DNA from: Panacagrimonas sp052387335
GTDB taxonomy: Bacteria > Pseudomonadota > Gammaproteobacteria > Nevskiales > Nevskiaceae
Assembly (NCBI GenBank): GCA_052387335.1
Contig: JBQTJH010000130.1
Coordinates: 1-8,455 of the forward strand
DNA length: 8,455 nucleotides
Reading direction: 5' to 3'
Within the stretch, counting starts at the first letter, position 1, and every line of letters begins with the position of its first letter. This document shows positions 5,344 to 8,455 of this stretch, piece after piece. Position numbers and translations under genes: made by a program. The notes beneath the pieces were generated by a model. The model had not been told where the DNA came from. It was given only the letters and a program-made list of their open reading frames with translations, and did no database searches.

Positions 5344-5925
5344 CTATACGCGGTGATCTTCCTTCATGAACGGCCAGGCCGCGCGCAGATACACCACCAT
5401 CGAATAGACGGTCAGCACCGCGGCCACCAGCAGCAGTACGAATCCCATCTGATACACCGGCAGGCCGAACAAGCTGTCGCGCCACAGCATCATCCAGATC
5501 GCCACCATTTGGAATGTGGTTTTGACCTTGCCCACCATGCCCACGGCAACGCTGGTGCGCGCACCTAGTTCGGCCATCCATTCACGCAGGGCGGAGATGG
5601 TGATCTCGCGGCCGATGATGATGGCGACCACCACCGCCAGGATGGCGCCGCTGTCTCCGGTACGGTGTGCGTCATGCAGCAGCATGACCAGGGACACCGC
5701 CACCAGCAGCTTGTCCGCAACAGGATCCAGAAACGCGCCGAACTTCGAGGTCTGACCCAGCTGGCGGGCCAGCCAACCGTCGAACCAGTCGGTGATCGCC
5801 GCAACTGCGAACAAGATCGCCGCGGCTTCGCGGCCATGCGGCCAGTCAACGTAAAACAGGCCGAGCACCAGCGGAATAACGGCTAGGCGCAGCAGAGTGA
5901 GGATGTTGGGAATCGTCAGTGGCAT
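5344..5925 (-). CDS. pgsA: CDP-diacylglycerol–glycerol-3-phosphate 3-phosphatidyltransferase (PgsA)
   Basis: Inner-membrane enzyme that joins glycerol-3-phosphate to CDP-diacylglycerol, making phosphatidylglycerophosphate and CMP; this is the committed step to phosphatidylglycerol and cardiolipin. 193 residues, slightly above the E. coli 182. It carries the complete CDP-alcohol phosphatidyltransferase signature D-x2-D-G-x2-A-R-x8-G-x3-D-x3-D: Asp46, Asp49, Gly50, Ala53, Arg54, Gly63, Asp67 and Asp71. The N-terminus PLTIPNILTLLRL is typical of PgsA. Several hydrophobic helices surround the motif (roughly 8-25, 35-48, 72-85, 93-105, 137-147, 156-180), and GREITISALREW at 105-116 is family-typical. 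It follows uvrC by 54 bp, as in E. coli, and is probably co-transcribed. No clear Shine-Dalgarno is seen. Confidence 0.97.
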   Translation of the reverse strand: MPLTIPNILTLLRLAVIPLVLGLFYVDWPHGREAAAILFAVAAITDWFDGWLARQLGQTSKFGAFLDPVADKLLVAVSLVMLLHDAHRTGDSGAILAVVVAIIIGREITISALREWMAELGARTSVAVGMVGKVKTTFQMVAIWMMLWRDSLFGLPVYQMGFVLLLVAAVLTVYSMVVYLRAAWPFMKEDHRV

Positions 5926-5979
5926 AGCTGCAGTGTCTAGGTTCCGTGGCCTGGACGCCAGTTTTAATGGGCATGCGAT

Positions 5980-7848
5980 TCAGCGCAGATGCGCATGGAT
6001 CCGCAGTGCCAAGGTCTCGTTGATGCCCTCGACCTTGGCGATGTCATCCAGGCTGGCGCGCTTGAGTTGGGCCATGCCACCGAAGGACTTGAGCAACGCG
6101 CGACGACGCGCAGGCCCCAGACCTTCGATGGATTCAAGCCCGGAGCTGAGTCTCGCTTTCTCGCGCCGACTACGGTGTCCGGTAATGGCAAACCGATGCG
6201 CCTCGTCGCGTATCCGTTGAATCAGGTGCAACGCGGGCGAATCTGGCGGCAGACGCAAGGGCAGTTCCCGCTCCGGCATGATCAGCTCTTCCATGCCCGG
6301 CTTGCGCGTCGGGCCCTTGGCGATGGCCACCACACGCAGGTCATGAATCTCCAGCTCATCCAGCGCCTCGAGTGCTGCGTTGAGCTGGCCCAGGCCACCG
6401 TCGATGAACAATACATCCGGCTTGGGAGACTCGCCGGCCTTGCTACGCGCGAAACGACGCTTCACCGCCTGATGGATGGCCGCATAGTCATCGCCAGCGG
6501 TGATGACTTCACGTCCCGCCACGACCTCCGAGGCGTCACCGAGTTCGACCGCCGCGTCCCGACTCTCGATATTGAATTTCCGGTACGCCGTCTTCAACGG
6601 CCCGTCCTGGTTGAACACCACGCACGACGCCACGGTCCGTTCGCCGCGTGTATGGCTGATATCGAAGCACTCCATGCGCGTCGGCGGCTTGTCCAGGTCC
6701 AGCGCCTGCTGCAATTCGATCAGCCGTGCATCCATGCTGGCGGCTTCGACCAGTCTCGCCGACAGCGCCTGCGCCGCCGTGCTCTGCGCCATCTCCATCA
6801 GGCGCACCTTGATGCCGCGCTGCGGCTGACGGATGGATACCTTGCGTCCGGCAACGCGAGTCACCGCCTGCTCCAGCCATGCCAGATCCTCTGGCGCGTG
6901 GCTCACCAAAATCTCCTGCGGCGCGGGAAGATCGACGTAGTGCTGACTCAGAAAACTCTCGATCAATTCCTCTGCTGCGGCATGCGCCGAGTGCTTGGGG
7001 AAATGACTGCGATGCCCCAAGTTCAAGCCATCACGCACGCTCATCACCACCACACAGCTTCCGGATGCATGCGGCGCACAAGCGATGACATCGAGTTCGT
7101 CGGCACCGCCAGTGATGGTGCGGTTCTCGCGCACGCGCTTGAGCGCGGCGATCTGATCGCGCAGCCGTGCCGCGCGCTCGAATTCCAGAATCTCCGAGGC
7201 CTTCTCCATCTCGTCGGCCATCTCATTGGCCAGTTCATCGGCACGTCCTTCCAGCAGGCGCGAGGCATTGTGCAGGTCTCGCGCGTAGTCTCCGGCGGAG
7301 ATCAAGCCCACGCAGGGTGCCGAACAGCGCTTGATCTGGTGCTGCAGGCAAGGCCTTTGCCGATTGGCGAAGAAGCTGTCCCGACACGGCCTGAGCTTGA
7401 ACAGCTTCTGCAGGGTGTACAGCGTCTCACGCACCGACGAGGCACTGGGAAACGGACCGTAGTAGCGATCCTTGCCAGTCTTGGCACCGCGGTAGTACCC
7501 GATACGCGGAAACTCGTGCGCCGAGAACCGGACATAGGGATAGCTCTTGTCGTCGCGGTAGACGATGTTGTACCGGGGCGACAGTTCCTTGATCAGGTTC
7601 GACTCAAGAATCAGTGCCTCGTCTTCGGTATGCGTGACCGTGATCTCCACGCGCGCGATCTGCGACACCATCGCCTCGATCCGCGGATCACCCGAGGCTC
7701 GCAGAAAATAGGTGCTGACACGCTTCTTGAGATTGCGCGCCTTACCGACGTACAACAGCTCTCCCGCCGCCCCATACATGCGGTAAACGCCAGGCTCGAG
7801 CGTGAGCTGGGACAAAAAGCCCCTGGCGTCAAACTCAGCGACGGGCAT
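5980..7848 (-). CDS. uvrC: UvrABC system protein C (excinuclease subunit C)
   Basis: Nuclease of nucleotide excision repair that cuts on both sides of a lesion presented by UvrB. 622 residues, near the usual 610. The N-terminal GIY-YIG domain, which makes the 3' incision, carries GVYRMY at 20-25 and YVGKARNLKKR at 33-43, with a catalytic Glu near 77. A four-cysteine set, Cys155, 167, 175 and 179, matches the [4Fe-4S] ligands reported for E. coli UvrC. The UVR motif that binds UvrB lies about 204-240. The RNase H-like domain for the 5' incision includes Asp396 (CFDISHTRGE), Asp483 (FIDGGLGQLN) and His551 (EAHRFAITGHR). Tandem helix-hairpin-helix motifs occupy 570-622. The start at 7848 gives the normal N-terminus, with GGA about 8 nt upstream as a weak Shine-Dalgarno. 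Confidence 0.98.
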   Translation of the reverse strand: MPVAEFDARGFLSQLTLEPGVYRMYGAAGELLYVGKARNLKKRVSTYFLRASGDPRIEAMVSQIARVEITVTHTEDEALILESNLIKELSPRYNIVYRDDKSYPYVRFSAHEFPRIGYYRGAKTGKDRYYGPFPSASSVRETLYTLQKLFKLRPCRDSFFANRQRPCLQHQIKRCSAPCVGLISAGDYARDLHNASRLLEGRADELANEMADEMEKASEILEFERAARLRDQIAALKRVRENRTITGGADELDVIACAPHASGSCVVVMSVRDGLNLGHRSHFPKHSAHAAAEELIESFLSQHYVDLPAPQEILVSHAPEDLAWLEQAVTRVAGRKVSIRQPQRGIKVRLMEMAQSTAAQALSARLVEAASMDARLIELQQALDLDKPPTRMECFDISHTRGERTVASCVVFNQDGPLKTAYRKFNIESRDAAVELGDASEVVAGREVITAGDDYAAIHQAVKRRFARSKAGESPKPDVLFIDGGLGQLNAALEALDELEIHDLRVVAIAKGPTRKPGMEELIMPERELPLRLPPDSPALHLIQRIRDEAHRFAITGHRSRREKARLSSGLESIEGLGPARRRALLKSFGGMAQLKRASLDDIAKVEGINETLALRIHAHLR

Positions 7849-7900
7849 CGGAATCCATGGACGGTAAGCGGGAACGCAGGGCTGTTCGAGCGGTGTCGAG

Positions 7901-7906
7901 ATTTTA
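7901..7906 (-). promoter_or_regulatory. Candidate -10 element for uvrC
   Basis: TAAAAT on the minus strand lies 52 bp upstream of the uvrC ATG, inside the 181-bp divergent gap. No good -35 is found at 16-18 bp (GAATTG at 17). The call is weak and rests mainly on the AT-rich hexamer standing out from GC-rich surroundings. Confidence 0.3.
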
Positions 7907-7946
7907 TGTCACCGGGCCGTGCGCAATTCACTAGATCGCCGCAAAA

Positions 7947-7964
7947 GCGTCACCGAATCGTCAG
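7947..7964 (+). promoter_or_regulatory. Possible Pho box upstream of the PhoX-like gene
   Basis: GCGTCAC-CGAA-TCGTCAG is a direct repeat of CGTCA with an 11-bp period. That is the layout of a PhoB site (two 7-bp units of the CTGTCAT type separated by 4 bp), with C in place of T at the first base of the TGTCA core in both copies. A phosphate-starvation-induced phosphatase gene starts 65 bp downstream. A matching -10 at the expected distance is not obvious, so this is a suggestion only. Confidence 0.3.
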
Positions 7965-8029
7965 CCCAGCGACACATCGGCTCCCTACGCTCGCGGAGTT
8001 TTCACTCACGAGCCACGGCAAGGAGCCAC

Positions 8030-8455
8030 ATGAGCGATTCAAGGCACGATCAGGACGATAACAGCAACACCTCCGGCAATCCGACATTCGACAGCATCCT
8101 GCAGCAACGTCTAGCCCGGCGCGACGTGCTGCGTGGTGGCATGACAATGGCGGCCACGTCCATGTTCGGCGGCTTCGCACTGGTGGGCTGCGGCGGTGAC
8201 GGCAACGGCGGTGGCTCGGCCACGCCCGTTACGCCGCAGTCTCTGGGATTCAACGCAGTCAGCAAGAATCTCAATGATCGAGTCAGCCTGCCGGCAGGCT
8301 ACTCGGCCCGCGTGCTGTACGCGTTCGGCGATCCAATCTCGCCCACGGTCAGCGCCTTCTCCAACGACGGCACCGACGGTGATTCGGCGCTGCGCGCGGG
8401 TGATCAGCACGACGGCATGTATTACTTCGGCCTGTCATCCAGCGGCACGGCAGAC
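8030..8455 (+). CDS. PhoX-type (DUF839) Tat-exported phosphatase-like protein, N-terminal part
   Basis: 142 codons are visible before the window ends; the family is usually 600 or more residues. The ATG at 8030 is preceded by AAGGAG (8020-8025) with a 4-nt gap. The N-terminus is polar and acidic, then a twin-arginine motif LARRDVLRGG (28-37), a hydrophobic stretch to about 52, and LVGC (51-54), a possible lipobox, followed by a Gly/Ser-rich linker. The mature start contains DRVSLPAGYSARVLYAFGDP (83-102) and, after a linker, RAGDQHDGMYYFGL (122-135). The pattern DRV-x-[VL]-P-x-GY…GDP…HDGM-x-[YF]-F is characteristic of PhoX proteins. These are calcium/iron phosphomonoesterases of the cell envelope, often induced by low phosphate. 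The catalytic residues lie beyond the window, so enzyme activity cannot be judged. Confidence 0.8.
   Translation, partial: MSDSRHDQDDNSNTSGNPTFDSILQQRLARRDVLRGGMTMAATSMFGGFALVGCGGDGNGGGSATPVTPQSLGFNAVSKNLNDRVSLPAGYSARVLYAFGDPISPTVSAFSNDGTDGDSALRAGDQHDGMYYFGLSSSGTAD

Noticed and set aside
5989..8061. A 690-codon open frame on the plus strand
   Set aside because: It is the antisense shadow of uvrC, with no recognisable domain, and it runs into the start of the PhoX-like gene.

Overview
The window is GC-rich and almost fully coding, with most genes on the minus strand. The uvrC–pgsA–tRNA-Gly–tRNA-Cys–tRNA-Leu order matches the classical gammaproteobacterial arrangement (E. coli uvrC-pgsA-glyW-cysT-leuZ). 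The high GC, a c-type cytochrome maturation operon directly behind the tRNAs, and REP-like sequences in the operon suggest a Xanthomonadales/Lysobacterales-type gammaproteobacterium. That placement is an inference, and no species can be named from the sequence alone.

Layout, read along the minus strand from right to left. uvrC (7848-5980, excinuclease subunit C) is followed after 54 bp by pgsA (5925-5344, phosphatidylglycerophosphate synthase). A 159-bp gap then holds a near-consensus sigma70 promoter (-35 at 5223-5218, -10 at 5201-5196) that reads into tRNA-Gly(GCC), tRNA-Cys(GCA) and tRNA-Leu(UAA). A canonical intrinsic terminator lies between tRNA-Gly and tRNA-Cys. Eight nucleotides after the encoded CCA of tRNA-Leu the cytochrome c maturation (System I) genes begin: ccmA, ccmB, ccmC, ccmD, ccmE, ccmF. 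They are packed tightly, with 4-bp overlaps at ccmD/ccmE and ccmE/ccmF. ccmF runs off the left edge with only its last residues missing. CcmAB is the ABC transporter that, with CcmCD, releases haem-loaded CcmE. CcmE is the periplasmic haem chaperone, and CcmF takes part in ligating haem to apocytochrome c.

On the plus strand at the right edge, divergent from uvrC, the first 142 codons of a PhoX-type (DUF839) secreted phosphatase-like protein are visible. It has a Tat motif and a possible lipobox. A direct repeat resembling a Pho box lies about 65 bp upstream.

I see no wholly new system: the gene content is housekeeping. The points worth a second look are small-scale. An imperfect palindromic REP-like element supplies the last codons and stop of ccmC and fills the ccmC–ccmD gap. 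A second, different repeat-like sequence lies in an unusual C-terminal tail of CcmE. The final membrane helix of CcmF looks shortened. ccmA starts almost directly behind a tRNA with no visible Shine-Dalgarno sequence. A terminator splits the tRNA cluster.
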